A stretch of 64,000 nt of DNA from Oerskovia enterophila (lineage in GTDB: Bacteria > Actinomycetota > Actinomycetes > Actinomycetales > Cellulomonadaceae), in assembly GCF_001692445.1 (NCBI RefSeq), contig NZ_MAQA01000023.1, forward strand, positions 1-64,000. Direction: 5' to 3'. Position 1 is the stretch's first letter. Each line of letters opens with the position of its first letter. The notes beneath the pieces are model-generated. The model searched no databases. It was not told the DNA's origin and saw only the letters and a list, made by a program, of their open reading frames with translations. A program made the position numbers and the translations under genes. Below, one piece after another: positions 37,168 through 46,786 of this stretch.

Positions 37168-38421
37168 TCAGAAGGAGGACAGCCCAGCCTTGGCCACGTT
37201 GAACCCCTTGCCGGTCTCGCTGTCCGTGCAGCGCATGCCGGTCTTGGAGCTCGTGCACGTGTAGGTCCCGACCGTCTTGGTCTGGTCGTACTCGAGCACG
37301 GCCACGTCGTCGCCGGCCTTCTGCGGCTGGGCGGCGGCCGGGACGCACGGGATGTCGACCCCGTCCGCGGTGAGGGTCACGAGGTAGCCCGTGGTGCCCT
37401 TGCACCCCTCGACGGGTGCGGGCTGCGACGCCAGCTCGGCGATCCCGCACGAGATGCCCTGGTCACCGATCGTGCAGGTGATGTTCTTGCTGGGCGTCGT
37501 GACGGTCTCGCCCGTGACCGCGACCGGGGCGTCCTCGGCCGGGGCCTCGGGGGTCGCCGCGGGCGCCTCTGCGACCGTGCCCTGCCCCTCGGGCGTCGCC
37601 GGGTCCTCGCTGCCGCCCGCCAGGCTGATCGCGAACGCGATGACGATCGCGACGAGGACGACGTCGACCGCGATGAACGCGATCCAGCCGGGGCTGAGCC
37701 GACGGCCACCACCCGAGCCGCTGCCCTTCCCTGGGCCCTTCGGCCGTGCCGGGGGCTGCGCGGACCCTGCCGACTGCGCCTGCTCGGCGTAGGTCGGCTG
37801 GTAGGGCTGCGCGGCCGGCTGAGGTGCGTACGCCGGTTGCTGGGGAGCCTGCGCCGGCTGGTAGGCGACCTGGGCCTGGTAGGCGGCCTGCTGCGCGGCC
37901 GCCTGCTGAGCGGCTTGGCCCGAGCCTGGGGCGAACGCGGGCGGGGGCGGCTGGTACGCGGGCTGCTGCTCGTAGACCGGCTGGGCCGCGGGGGCGACGG
38001 GCTGCGCGGGCTGGTACGCCGTCGCCTGCTGGTCCTGGCCGTAGCCCGGCTGGGCCGGCGGCTGCTGGTAGGCCGGCGGCTGCGCAGCGGGCACGGGCGC
38101 CTGGTAGGCGGTCGCCTGACCGTCGCCGTACGACGGCTGCGCGGGCTGGTACGCCGTCGCCTGCTGGTCCTGGCCGTAGCCCGGCTGGGCCGGCGCCTGC
38201 TGGTAGGCCGGCGGCTGCGCAGCGGGCACGGGCGCCTGGTAGGCGGTCGCCTGACCGTCGCCGTACGACGGCTGCGCGGGCTGGTACGCCGTCGCCTGCT
38301 GGTCGGGCGACGGAGGGTTCGGGTACGTCACGGGCTGCTGCGCCGCCGGCTGGAAGGCCGGCGGGCGCCGAGCAGGCTCGGAGTGCGGGGGCGGCGGAGG
38401 CACGGGGGCGTTGCCGGACAT
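37168..38421 (-). CDS. Single-span membrane protein, Pro/Gln/Tyr repeats, Cys-rich tail
   Basis: A 417-residue protein with three parts. Residues 1-235 are disordered and rich in Pro, Gln, Ala and Tyr, with repeats of the form YQPAQPxYGxxQ; two full 45-residue units are exactly duplicated. A basic stretch (KGPGKGSGSGGGRR) then leads to one transmembrane helix (about 246-270). The extracellular part has a Thr/Pro/Ala linker and a domain of about 100 residues with six cysteines, ending GKGFNVAKAGLSSF, as in actinobacterial surface proteins of unknown role. ATG 38421 has GAGGAG five bases upstream. Function unknown. Confidence 0.75.
   Translation of the reverse strand: MSGNAPVPPPPPHSEPARRPPAFQPAAQQPVTYPNPPSPDQQATAYQPAQPSYGDGQATAYQAPVPAAQPPAYQQAPAQPGYGQDQQATAYQPAQPSYGDGQATAYQAPVPAAQPPAYQQPPAQPGYGQDQQATAYQPAQPVAPAAQPVYEQQPAYQPPPPAFAPGSGQAAQQAAAQQAAYQAQVAYQPAQAPQQPAYAPQPAAQPYQPTYAEQAQSAGSAQPPARPKGPGKGSGSGGGRRLSPGWIAFIAVDVVLVAIVIAFAISLAGGSEDPATPEGQGTVAEAPAATPEAPAEDAPVAVTGETVTTPSKNITCTIGDQGISCGIAELASQPAPVEGCKGTTGYLVTLTADGVDIPCVPAAAQPQKAGDDVAVLEYDQTKTVGTYTCTSSKTGMRCTDSETGKGFNVAKAGLSSF
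38001..38304 (-). repeat. 135-base in-frame tandem repeat, 2.25 copies
   Basis: Unit starts at 38001, 38136 and 38271 (partial, to 38304); near-identical over 135 bases, that is 45 codons, inside the Pro/Gln/Tyr-rich part of the membrane protein gene. Copies probably change by recombination. Confidence 0.9.
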
Positions 38422-38581
38422 CACAGCTCCTCAGGGGACTGGACCCCGCAGTTTCGGGGCAGAAGTACGCAGCATGGCACGACGATCCTGCGTCGGTCGA
38501 ACCGCGCCCCTGTCCGATGAGTCCCCTATGCACCCCATGCGAGGTCGGCGTTCCGGCCGCCTGCCCCCTGCTCGGGGCGGG

Positions 38582-39052
38582 TCAGCGCACCTGCTCGTGA
38601 ACGTGGACCCCGGTCCCAGGCCGCCAGGTCTCGGTCCGGACGCTCTCGCCGTCGACAGTCGTCAGCGCGACACGTGTGAGGTCGATCCAGAACAGCCGGA
38701 AGGACTCGTCCGGCGCCTCCGCCCCGGCCGCCCCGATGCGGAGCGCGTCGTCGGCCGAGGAGCCGCGGGCGGTGCCGTCGATCTTCACGTCCCCGCTGGT
38801 CATCGACCCGTCGCCCGGGTTGGAGTGCAGCACGAACCGCGGGTCGAGCCGCAGGTCCATCGACTTGCCCGAGCGCGACGCCGAGCCGATCCACGCCTCG
38901 TCCCCGGCGAAGCCGACCTCGGTGCCGCTGACCCGGGGCGAGCCGGTGAGCGTCCGCGTCGCGAGGACGTGCTGCGAGGTCGCCTCGAAGCGGGCGCGCA
39001 CCCGCGCGGCGAGATCGGGGGCGTCGTCGACGAACTGCTTCCAGGAGGCCAT
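38582..39052 (-). CDS. Pyridoxamine-phosphate-oxidase-like (FMN split-barrel) protein
   Basis: A 156-residue protein of the split-barrel flavin/F420-binding superfamily. It starts 'ASWKQFVDDAPDLAARVRARFE', then 'HVLATRTLTGSPRVSGTEVGF' and 'RSGKSMDLRLDPRFVLHSNP', the family's cofactor and dimer segments. Relatives often bind F420 or FMN and act as small oxidoreductases or haem-related enzymes; here the cofactor cannot be decided. ATG 39052 chosen as start. Neighbours are the DsbA-like gene upstream (same strand, hairpin between). Confidence 0.75.
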   Translation of the reverse strand: MASWKQFVDDAPDLAARVRARFEATSQHVLATRTLTGSPRVSGTEVGFAGDEAWIGSASRSGKSMDLRLDPRFVLHSNPGDGSMTSGDVKIDGTARGSSADDALRIGAAGAEAPDESFRLFWIDLTRVALTTVDGESVRTETWRPGTGVHVHEQVR

Positions 39053-39100
39053 GCCGCGATCCTTCCACGTCGGCCGAGGCGCCCGACCCGGAGGGACGAC

Positions 39101-39138
39101 GACGGCGCGCCTCCGGCCCGGGCCGGGGACGCGCCGTC
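39101..39138 (-). terminator. Hairpin terminator after the mycothiol-type gene
   Basis: Nine-base outer stem GACGGCGCG/CGCGCCGTC with an inner CCGG/CCGG palindrome, 16 bases past the stop of the gene at 39154. Confidence 0.7.
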
Positions 39139-39153
39139 GGGCGGGCGGGTCCG

Positions 39154-39810
39154 TCAGTCGAAGACCGGGCCCTGCGTGCGCGTGCGCTTGAGCTCGAAGA
39201 ATCCGGGCGTCGAGGCGACCAGGACGACCCCGTCCCACAGCCGTCCAGCGTCCTCGCCCTTGGGCGCGGGAGTCACGACCGGACCGAAGAACGCGACGTC
39301 GCCGAACGCGACGACGGGCGTCCCCACGTCCTCGCCCACGCGCGAGATGCCCTCGGCGTGCGAGGCGCGCAGCTCGGCGTCGTAGCGGTCGCTCGTCGCG
39401 TGCTCGGCGAGCGACGCGGGCAGGCCGACCTCGGCGAGCGCCTCGGCGATCACCGCGTCGAGGTCGCTGCGCCCACCGGGGTGCAGGCGCGTGCCGATCG
39501 CGTCGTAGAGCGGCTTGACGACCTCGTCGCCGTGCTCCTGCTGCGCCGCGATCACGACACGGACCGGACCCCAGCCGCGCTCCATCAGGTCCCGGTACTT
39601 CTCGGGCAGCTCGCGACCCTCGTTGAGGACCGACAGGCTCATGACGTGCCAGCGCACGCTCACGTCGCGGACCGTGGAGACCTCGTCCATCCACCGGCTC
39701 GTCATCCACGCCCAGGGACACAGGGGGTCGAACCAGAAGTCGGCGGTACGCACGGGGGCGTCGGTCTCGCGCAGGTCGTCAGCGATGTCCGACGTCGTCA
39801 CAGCAGTCAC
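39154..39810 (-). CDS. Mycothiol-dependent nitroreductase-like DsbA-family protein
   Basis: A 218-residue thioredoxin-fold protein of the Rv2466c family, which uses mycothiol to reduce substrates and helps in oxidative stress. The active-site region reads DPLCPWAW (Cys31 to Ala34); in Rv2466c from memory this is CPWC, so the resolving cysteine is replaced by Ala. A monothiol mechanism with mycothiol would still work. The family match begins at 'TADFWFDPL' (residue about 22). GTG 39810 has AGGAG upstream at 10-15 bases. Single gene opposite pepN. Assignment of family good; chemistry inferred. Confidence 0.82.
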   Translation of the reverse strand: MTAVTTSDIADDLRETDAPVRTADFWFDPLCPWAWMTSRWMDEVSTVRDVSVRWHVMSLSVLNEGRELPEKYRDLMERGWGPVRVVIAAQQEHGDEVVKPLYDAIGTRLHPGGRSDLDAVIAEALAEVGLPASLAEHATSDRYDAELRASHAEGISRVGEDVGTPVVAFGDVAFFGPVVTPAPKGEDAGRLWDGVVLVASTPGFFELKRTRTQGPVFD

Positions 39811-40004
39811 GTGGTCAGGTCTCCTCGGTGGGTCGAAGGTCTCGCGAGGGCAGGACGGACCTGCTCCCCGAGCACTCAACGTCGCCCGTGCCCCGGTCAT
39901 TCCTGCAGGCCAGGCATGCTGCGCAAAGTCCGCGACCGGCCGGTCGCCGCGTGGGAGAATCGTCGTGGCCTACCGGCCAGCCCGATCCGTACTGAGGAGA
40001 TGTT

Positions 40005-42566
40005 GTGCCCGGAGAGAACCTCACCCGCGCCGAAGCCGCCGAGCGCGCTGGTGTCGTCACCGTCCGTTCCTACGAGGTCGCGCTCGACCTCACGACCGGA
40101 CCCACGACGTTCGGCTCGACCACGGTGGTGCGGTTCGCCGCGACCCCCGGGGCGAGCACCTTCATCGACCTGATCGCACCGACGGTCCACGAGATCACCC
40201 TCAACGGTGAGGCTCTCGACGTCGCGCAGGTCTTCGCGGACTCCCGCATCCAGCTGTCGGGCCTTGCCGCCGAGAACGAGCTCCGCGTCGTCGCGGACGC
40301 CGCGTACACCAACTCGGGCGAGGGCCTGCACCGCTTCGTCGACCCGGTCGACGGCGAGGTCTACCTGTACAGCCAGTTCGAGGTCCCCGACTCGCGCCGC
40401 GTGTTCGCCGCGTTCGAGCAGCCCGACCTCAAGGCCACGTTCCAGTTCACGGTCACCGCGCCGTCCGCCTGGCAGGTCGTGTCGAACTCCCCCACGCCGG
40501 CGCCCGTCCCCGCGACCCACGCGACCGACTCCACGGTCGAGGCCTCGACCTGGGCGTTCGAGCCCACGCAGGTCATCTCGACCTACATCACCGCGATCGT
40601 GGCGGGCCCCTACGTGGTCGAGCGTTCCGAGCTCACGTCGTCGGACGGACGCGTGATCCCGCTCGGCGTGTTCGCACGCAAGTCCCTCGCGCCGCACCTG
40701 GACGCCGACTACATCTTCGAGAAGACCCGCCAGGGCTTCGCGTTCTTCGAGGAGAAGTTCGACTACCCGTACCCGTTCGCCAAGTACGACCAGCTCTTCG
40801 TGCCCGAGTTCAACGCCGGGGCCATGGAGAACGCGGGCGCCGTGACGTTCACCGAGACGTACGTCTTCCGCTCCAAGGTGACCGACGCGATCAAGGAACG
40901 CCGCGTCGTGACGATCCTGCACGAGCTCGCGCACATGTGGTTCGGCGACCTGGTCACCATGAAGTGGTGGAACGACCTGTGGCTCAACGAGTCCTTCGCC
41001 GAGTGGGCCTCGACGCTCGCGACCGCCGAGGCCACCGAGTGGCACGAGGCCTGGACGACGTTCGCGGCCATGGAGAAGTCCTGGGCGTACCGCCAGGACC
41101 AGCTGCCCTCGACGCACCCGATCGTCGCGACGATCAACGACCTCGAGGACGTGCAGGTCAACTTCGACGGCATCACCTACGCCAAGGGCGGCTCGGTCCT
41201 CAAGCAGCTCGTCGCCTGGGTCGGCATCGACGCGTTCATGGCCGGCGTGGCCCAGTACTTCACGAAGCACGAGTACAAGAACACCGAGCTGAGCGACCTG
41301 CTCACCGAGCTCGAGGCCACGAGCGGGCGCGAGCTCGGCTCGTGGTCGCGGCTGTGGCTCGAGACCGCGGGTGTCAACACCCTGCGCCCTGAGATCGAGC
41401 TCGACGCGCACCACCGCATCGTGTCGTTCTCGGTGCTCCAGGAGGCCCCGGCCGACTACCCGACGATCCGCCCGCACCGCCTCGCGATCGGCTTCTACAA
41501 CGTGGTCGGCGGCAACCTGGTGCGCGAGCACCGCGTCGAGATCGACGTCGACGGCGTCCGCACCGAGGTCCCCGAGCTCGCAGGGCTCGACCGTCCGCAG
41601 CTCGTGCTGCTCAACGACGACGACCTGGCGTACGCCAAGATCCGTCTCGACGAGTCCTCGCTCGAGGTCGCGATCGAGCACCTCGCGGACATCACGGACC
41701 CGCTCGCCCGCTCGCTCGTGTGGGGCTCGGTCTGGGACGCGACGCGCGACGGCGAGACCCCGGCAGGCGAGTACGTGCGCCTGGTCCTCGGCAACATCGC
41801 CCGCGAGACCGAGTCCACGACGATCCGCACCACGCTCAACCAGCTCGCGCTCGCGGCGAAGTCCTACGTGACGCCGGGCAAGCAGGCCGCGACGCTCGCG
41901 GTCGTCGGCGACGAGCTGTGGCGCCTGGCCCAGTCGGCCCAGGCCGGCACCGACGCGCAGTTCCAGTTCGTGAAGTTCTTCGCGCACCTGGCCTCGACGC
42001 CGGCCCACGCCGACGCGCTGCGCGGGCTGCTCGACGGGGCGGTGACGCTCGAGGGCCTCGAGATCGACACCGACCTGCGCTGGGAGATCCTCGAGGGCCT
42101 CGTCCTCCTGGGCCGTGCGGACCAGGCCGAGGTCGACGCCGCGCTCGCCCAGGACCACACGGCCACGGGCCAGCAGTCGGCAGCACGTGCGACCGCGACG
42201 GCCCCGACGACCGACGCCAAGCTCGCCGCGTTCGCCTCGCTCGTGGACTCGGACGAGGCGCCCAACGCGATCGTGCGCGCCACGACGCAGGGGTTCCAGC
42301 ACGTCAACGACCCGGCCGTGCTGGCCCCGCTCGTCGAGAAGTACTTCGCCTCGCTCACCACGCTGTGGGCCGAGCGGAGCTACCACATCGCCGAGACGCT
42401 CGTCGTGGGGCTCTACCCCGCGCCGCTCGCGAACGCCGAGCTGCGCGACGCGACCCAGGCCTGGCTCGACTCCCACACCGACGCGGCCCCAGCGCTGCGC
42501 CGTCTGGTCGTCGAGAACCTCGCAGGCGTCGAGCGGGCGCTCGCAGCGCAGGCTGCGGACGTCTGA
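40005..42566 (+). CDS. pepN: Aminopeptidase N (M1 family)
   Basis: Removes N-terminal residues from peptides, cytoplasmic. The 853-residue protein has the GAMENAG exopeptidase motif (about residue 272), HELAH-x18-E zinc site (about 306-329, 'HELAHMWFGDLVTMKWWNDLWLNESFAEW'), and a C-terminal ERAP1-like helical domain. GTG 40005 has GAGGAGA five bases upstream. Length is normal for actinobacterial PepN. Divergent from the DsbA-like gene and closed by a strong terminator. Confidence 0.97.
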   Translation: MPGENLTRAEAAERAGVVTVRSYEVALDLTTGPTTFGSTTVVRFAATPGASTFIDLIAPTVHEITLNGEALDVAQVFADSRIQLSGLAAENELRVVADAAYTNSGEGLHRFVDPVDGEVYLYSQFEVPDSRRVFAAFEQPDLKATFQFTVTAPSAWQVVSNSPTPAPVPATHATDSTVEASTWAFEPTQVISTYITAIVAGPYVVERSELTSSDGRVIPLGVFARKSLAPHLDADYIFEKTRQGFAFFEEKFDYPYPFAKYDQLFVPEFNAGAMENAGAVTFTETYVFRSKVTDAIKERRVVTILHELAHMWFGDLVTMKWWNDLWLNESFAEWASTLATAEATEWHEAWTTFAAMEKSWAYRQDQLPSTHPIVATINDLEDVQVNFDGITYAKGGSVLKQLVAWVGIDAFMAGVAQYFTKHEYKNTELSDLLTELEATSGRELGSWSRLWLETAGVNTLRPEIELDAHHRIVSFSVLQEAPADYPTIRPHRLAIGFYNVVGGNLVREHRVEIDVDGVRTEVPELAGLDRPQLVLLNDDDLAYAKIRLDESSLEVAIEHLADITDPLARSLVWGSVWDATRDGETPAGEYVRLVLGNIARETESTTIRTTLNQLALAAKSYVTPGKQAATLAVVGDELWRLAQSAQAGTDAQFQFVKFFAHLASTPAHADALRGLLDGAVTLEGLEIDTDLRWEILEGLVLLGRADQAEVDAALAQDHTATGQQSAARATATAPTTDAKLAAFASLVDSDEAPNAIVRATTQGFQHVNDPAVLAPLVEKYFASLTTLWAERSYHIAETLVVGLYPAPLANAELRDATQAWLDSHTDAAPALRRLVVENLAGVERALAAQAADV

Positions 42567-42588
42567 GGCTGACGCACCGCTGACGACA

Positions 42589-42630
42589 GGACGCAGGGGT
42601 GGAGGGGAAGGTCCCTCCACCCCTGCGTCC
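42589..42630 (+). terminator. Hairpin terminator after pepN
   Basis: An 18-base perfect stem (42589-42606 with 42613-42630) with a 6-base loop, 22 bases after the pepN stop. Confidence 0.93.
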
Positions 42631-42726
42631 GTCGTTTCCGGCGCCTGCACGAGGTAGCGGGATCACGTCGACGTAGAGGGCCGGAACCCTCTGTCTCGAC
42701 GGCAGGCCTCTACCCCGGCGACAGGA

Positions 42727-44907
42727 TCAGGACAGCGCCTCGCGCATGACCTTCGCGAGCGAGAGCAGCCGGGCGTTGTCGAACAGGTCCTCGAGCAGCA
42801 CCACGTTGCCGGACGGGTCGCCCAGCGGCACCTTCCAGTTGGGGTACTCCTGGTCCGTGCCGGGCTGGTTCTGCGTGCGTCGCTCCCCCACGGCGTCCGC
42901 GAGCGAGACCCCGAGGAGTACCGCGGGCGACTGGGTGACCAGCACGTGCAGGGCCTCGACGAGCTCCCGTTCCGACGGGTCCTCGCCCACGAGCCCGCGC
43001 TCGACGAGCAGGCCGACCATCGTGTCGCGCTCCTCGCGCGCCTCACGGCGGACCACGTACGCGGGCTCGGTCAGCAGGCCGAGCCGTTCGCGCAGGTCCA
43101 CGTGCTCGCCCGCGAGGTATCCGGCGGTCGGCGGCAGGTCGTGGGTCGTGATCGTGGCGAGCGCGAGCCGACGGTACGCCTCGGGAGGCAGCGGTCGCCC
43201 GCCCTCCCCCTTCTCGAACCACAGCACCGACGTGCCGAGGATGCCGCGCTCGGTCAGGTAGTCACGGACCCAGGGCTCGAACACCCCGAGATCCTCGCCG
43301 ATCACGACCGCCCCGGCGCGCTGCGCCTCGAGGCACAGGATCCCGATCAGCGCCTCGTGGTCGTAGCGGACGTAGGCTCCCGCGTCGGCGCGCGCCGCTC
43401 CCGGGATCCACCAGAGCCGGAACAGCCCGATGATGTGGTCGACCCGGATAGCGCCCGCGTGCCGCAGCACGGTGCGCAGCAGGTCGCGGTACGGCGCGTA
43501 GCCGGCCTTGGCGAGCGCCTGCGGGTGCCACGGCGGCTGCGACCAGTTCTGGCCCTGCTGGTTGTACATGTCGGGCGGCGCGCCGACCGTCACGCCCCCG
43601 GCGAGCACGCCGCGGTGCGCCCACGCGTCCGCGCCGTGCGGGTGCACGCCCACCGCGAGGTCGTGCATGACGCCGATCGACATGCCGGCCTCGCGGGCCG
43701 TGCGCTGCGCGACCTCGAGCTGCTCGTCCGCGACCCACTGGAGCCAGCAGTAGAAGTCGACCTGGTCGTCGAGCTGCTCGCGCAGCGCCGCCACCCCGGG
43801 AGAGGACGGGTCGAGCGCGTACGGCGGCCAGTCCTGGTCACCGAAGTGGTCGGCGAGCGCGCACCACGTCGCGAAGTCCTCGAGCCCCTTGCCCTGCTCG
43901 GTGCGGAAGGCGTCGAGCGCCGCCTGCCGGGCCGTCGAGCGCGGCGCGGCGAACACGACCTCGAGCGCAGCCTTCTTGGCCTCCCACGCGGCGTCGCGGT
44001 CGATCGGCCCGGGGTCGGAGCTGAGGTCGCGGACGGGGTCGAAGGCCCACTCGACGAGCGACCTGTCGGCCGCCGTGAGGTAGCCCGTCTCGCGCACGTC
44101 CTCGACACGGATGTACAGCGGGTTGACGAAGCGCCTGCTCGTCGGCAGGTAGGGCGAGGGCGTCATGGGGGTTCGTGGCTCGGCCGCGGCCAGGGGGTTC
44201 ACGAGCACGAAGTCCGCACCGGCCCGGTGCGCGCCGAGCCATGCGAGGTCGGCGAGGTCCGCCAGGTCCCCGACGCCCCACGAGGCGCGCGAGCGCACCG
44301 AGTAGAGCTGCGTCATGAGGCCCCAGGCGCGGCCTCCCGAGCGCAGGGGATCAGGGAGCTCCAGGCGCTGCGGCGTCACGACGAGCGTCGCGCGGGACTG
44401 CGTGCCGTCGCTCGTCGCGTGGATCTCGTGCCACCCCAGGGGCAGGTCCTCGGGGACGGCGAAGGTCGCCCGGCCCACGGCGCGCCCGTCGACCGTGCGG
44501 GGCTCGACGTAGTCGTCGACCTGCGGCAGGTCGCGCCGTTCGCGCACTGCGGGGGCCGTCGACCGGTAGCCCGGCGCCTCGGGAGGCTCGAGCTCGACCC
44601 ACACCTCGACCTGCGCACCGTCCGTGACGTGCACGGGGAAGCGCGCGCCGACGCCCTGCCGGACGACGACCGTGGGCGGCAGCATCTGGCGCCACGTGTC
44701 GTCCTCGGAGTGCTCGAGGCTCACGGCGACCTTCTCGGGGGACGAGGCGGGCACCCCGAGCGCCTCGAGCACCGCGACGAGCGTCTGTGCGCTCACGGGG
44801 CGACGTTCCCCGTCGAACCCCCAGAAGTCGGGCGCCACTCCGTGGACCGCGGCCAGCTGGACCAGCGGTTCGGGCACGTCGGCCGTGACATGTTGGAGAG
44901 CGCTCAC
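42727..44907 (-). CDS. malQ: 4-alpha-glucanotransferase (amylomaltase)
   Basis: Transfers alpha-1,4-glucan segments during maltodextrin and glycogen metabolism. The 726-residue GH77 enzyme has RVDHIIGLFRLWWIP (nucleophile Asp), IGEDLG (acid/base Glu) and 'THDLPPTAGYL' (third Asp). An N-terminal extension of about 200 residues with beta-sandwich character is typical of the actinobacterial type. GTG 44907 has AGGATCG seven bases upstream. Single gene, divergent from mscS. Starch/glycogen role inferred from family. Confidence 0.95.
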   Translation of the reverse strand: MSALQHVTADVPEPLVQLAAVHGVAPDFWGFDGERRPVSAQTLVAVLEALGVPASSPEKVAVSLEHSEDDTWRQMLPPTVVVRQGVGARFPVHVTDGAQVEVWVELEPPEAPGYRSTAPAVRERRDLPQVDDYVEPRTVDGRAVGRATFAVPEDLPLGWHEIHATSDGTQSRATLVVTPQRLELPDPLRSGGRAWGLMTQLYSVRSRASWGVGDLADLADLAWLGAHRAGADFVLVNPLAAAEPRTPMTPSPYLPTSRRFVNPLYIRVEDVRETGYLTAADRSLVEWAFDPVRDLSSDPGPIDRDAAWEAKKAALEVVFAAPRSTARQAALDAFRTEQGKGLEDFATWCALADHFGDQDWPPYALDPSSPGVAALREQLDDQVDFYCWLQWVADEQLEVAQRTAREAGMSIGVMHDLAVGVHPHGADAWAHRGVLAGGVTVGAPPDMYNQQGQNWSQPPWHPQALAKAGYAPYRDLLRTVLRHAGAIRVDHIIGLFRLWWIPGAARADAGAYVRYDHEALIGILCLEAQRAGAVVIGEDLGVFEPWVRDYLTERGILGTSVLWFEKGEGGRPLPPEAYRRLALATITTHDLPPTAGYLAGEHVDLRERLGLLTEPAYVVRREAREERDTMVGLLVERGLVGEDPSERELVEALHVLVTQSPAVLLGVSLADAVGERRTQNQPGTDQEYPNWKVPLGDPSGNVVLLEDLFDNARLLSLAKVMREALS

Positions 44908-45123
44908 GAGGCGATCCTGCCAGAGCACGACCCGCTCGGCAGACCTTCGGCCCGGCGCGGCGTCGCGCCGGCCGCCGGACCAGCCGCCGGACCACGCCCG
45001 TCTCGCCCGTCGCAGGTCCCTCACGGCGTCTGCGCAGACCCCGCCCATGCTCTCCTGGTGAGGCTCGTCACGCGGGGTGCGCGACGCCGTCGGGCGCCCT
45101 GCGAGGACCGGTAGCCTGCCGGG

Positions 45124-46227
45124 ATGGCATCACCGACCCCGACCCCCCTCGACGACGTCACTGACAAGTTCCAAGAGCAGGCCAACGTCTGGCTCGAGTG
45201 GTTCCTCGGTGCTCCCCTCCGGATCATCCTCATCATCGCGATCGGCTCGATCGCGCTCGCCGTGGTCCGGCGCATCATCGGCAACGTCACCGAGCACATC
45301 GCGGACGGCACCCCGATCACCGAGCGGCGCGGCATGAAGGGCCTCAAGGGCCTCTCCGAGTCGCCCATGGGCACCATCCTGGTGCGCGCCAACCCGCTCG
45401 CGAGCGCCCGCCGCGCTCAGCGGGCCCGGACGATCGGGTCGGTCCTGCGCTCGACCGCCAACATCCTGGTCGGGACGACCATCGTGCTCATGGTCCTCAC
45501 CGAGCTCGGCATGAACATCGCGCCGTTCCTCGCCTCGGCGGGGATCGTAGGCGTCGCGCTCGGGTTCGGCGCCCAGAGCCTCGTCAAGGACTTCCTGTCC
45601 GGCACGTTCATGCTGCTCGAGGACCAGTACGGCGTGGGCGACTCGGTCGACTTCGGGGTCGTGTCCGGGACGGTCGAGGAGGTCGCGCTGCGCGTGACCA
45701 AGGTCCGCGACGGCGACGGCACCCTCTGGTACATCCGCAACGGTGAGATCCTGCGCACGGGCAACAAGTCGCAGGAGTGGGGCCGCGCCTCGGCCGAGGT
45801 CCACGTCGCCTACTTCGCGGACCTCGACGAGGTCCAGCGGTGCCTGCGCGAGGCGGGCGCGGAGGTCGCCGCCGACCCCGTCCTGGGGACCTATCTCCTG
45901 GAGGAGCCGACCGTGTCCGGCATCGAGTCCATGAGCCCCGAGGAGCTCGTGCTCAAGGTCAGCGTCAAGACGCAGGCCTCGATGCAGGGCGAGATCTCCC
46001 GGGCGCTGCGCAAGGCGGTCCGCGAGCGCCTCGCCGCGGCGCACGTCCCGATGGCCGGGGCCGAGGAGCCCTCGACGACCGAGGCGGCCCCCGCGGACCA
46101 CCTGATCGTCCCGGTCCACGGGACGCCGCCCGCCCAGGTGTCGGCTCCCGCGACCACGCCCCACGACGCGGCGCGTGCGGACGCCCCGCGCGAGGCGAAC
46201 CAGGGCTCGCCGATGGCCGAGCGGTAG
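45124..46227 (+). CDS. MscS-type mechanosensitive channel
   Basis: Opens under membrane tension to release solutes in hypo-osmotic shock. The 367-residue protein has three transmembrane helices: about 30-55, 108-130 and the pore helix 132-158 with the 'GIVGVALGFGAQSLVKDFLSG' signature. A beta domain with 'VGDSVDFGVVSGTVEEVALRVTKVRDGDGTLWYIRNGEI' follows, and the C-terminal 75 residues are disordered. The arrangement is MscS small-conductance type. Convergent with PTS IIA (28-base gap). Confidence 0.93.
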   Translation: MASPTPTPLDDVTDKFQEQANVWLEWFLGAPLRIILIIAIGSIALAVVRRIIGNVTEHIADGTPITERRGMKGLKGLSESPMGTILVRANPLASARRAQRARTIGSVLRSTANILVGTTIVLMVLTELGMNIAPFLASAGIVGVALGFGAQSLVKDFLSGTFMLLEDQYGVGDSVDFGVVSGTVEEVALRVTKVRDGDGTLWYIRNGEILRTGNKSQEWGRASAEVHVAYFADLDEVQRCLREAGAEVAADPVLGTYLLEEPTVSGIESMSPEELVLKVSVKTQASMQGEISRALRKAVRERLAAAHVPMAGAEEPSTTEAAPADHLIVPVHGTPPAQVSAPATTPHDAARADAPREANQGSPMAER

Positions 46228-46255
46228 CCGGAAGCCGGTTGCTGGGCAGCGAGCC

Positions 46256-46777
46256 TCAGGACCAGGTCAGGACGGGCTCGCCCGCCGCGACCTTCGTCCC
46301 GGGCGTGACGAGCAGCGTGAGCAGCCCGGGGTCCCCCTGGAGCGCGACCACCGGGCACACCGTGGACAGCCCGAGCGAGGCCACCCGCGCGGGCTCCCAG
46401 GTGATGAGCGTCGCGCCCGCGACGACCCGTTCGCCCGCCTCGACGTGGAGCCGGAAGCCCTCGCCGCCGAGCCGGACGGTGTCGATGCCGAGATGCACGA
46501 GGACCGTGCGTCCGTCACCGGTCTCGAGCGCGAACGCGTGCGGGAACAGGGACCCGACGACCCCCTCGACCGGCGACACGACCGCCGAGACCCCGGTCTC
46601 GTCCGCGCGGGGTTCGATCGCCAGCCCGGGGCCCACGAACTCCTGGGAGAAGACCGGGTCAGGGACGTCCGCCAGCGCGACGACCGTCCCGGACAGCGGC
46701 GCGGCGACCACGAGGCCCGGCCCGTCGTCCGGCGAGCCGGGCCCCGTGGGCCGTGCGTCCTGTCCGCTGCGGGGCAT
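46256..46777 (-). CDS. PTS glucose-type IIA protein
   Basis: Takes phosphate from HPr and passes it to IIB. The 173-residue single-domain protein has the active His80 in FPHAFAL and second His95 in 'VLVHLGIDT', as in Crr. N-terminal tail of about 20 residues is disordered. It lies 9 bases after the IIB gene and is probably cotranscribed with it; no IIC is adjacent. It faces mscS and shares no visible terminator with it. Confidence 0.92.
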   Translation of the reverse strand: MPRSGQDARPTGPGSPDDGPGLVVAAPLSGTVVALADVPDPVFSQEFVGPGLAIEPRADETGVSAVVSPVEGVVGSLFPHAFALETGDGRTVLVHLGIDTVRLGGEGFRLHVEAGERVVAGATLITWEPARVASLGLSTVCPVVALQGDPGLLTLLVTPGTKVAAGEPVLTWS

Positions 46778-46786
46778 CTGCTCGCG

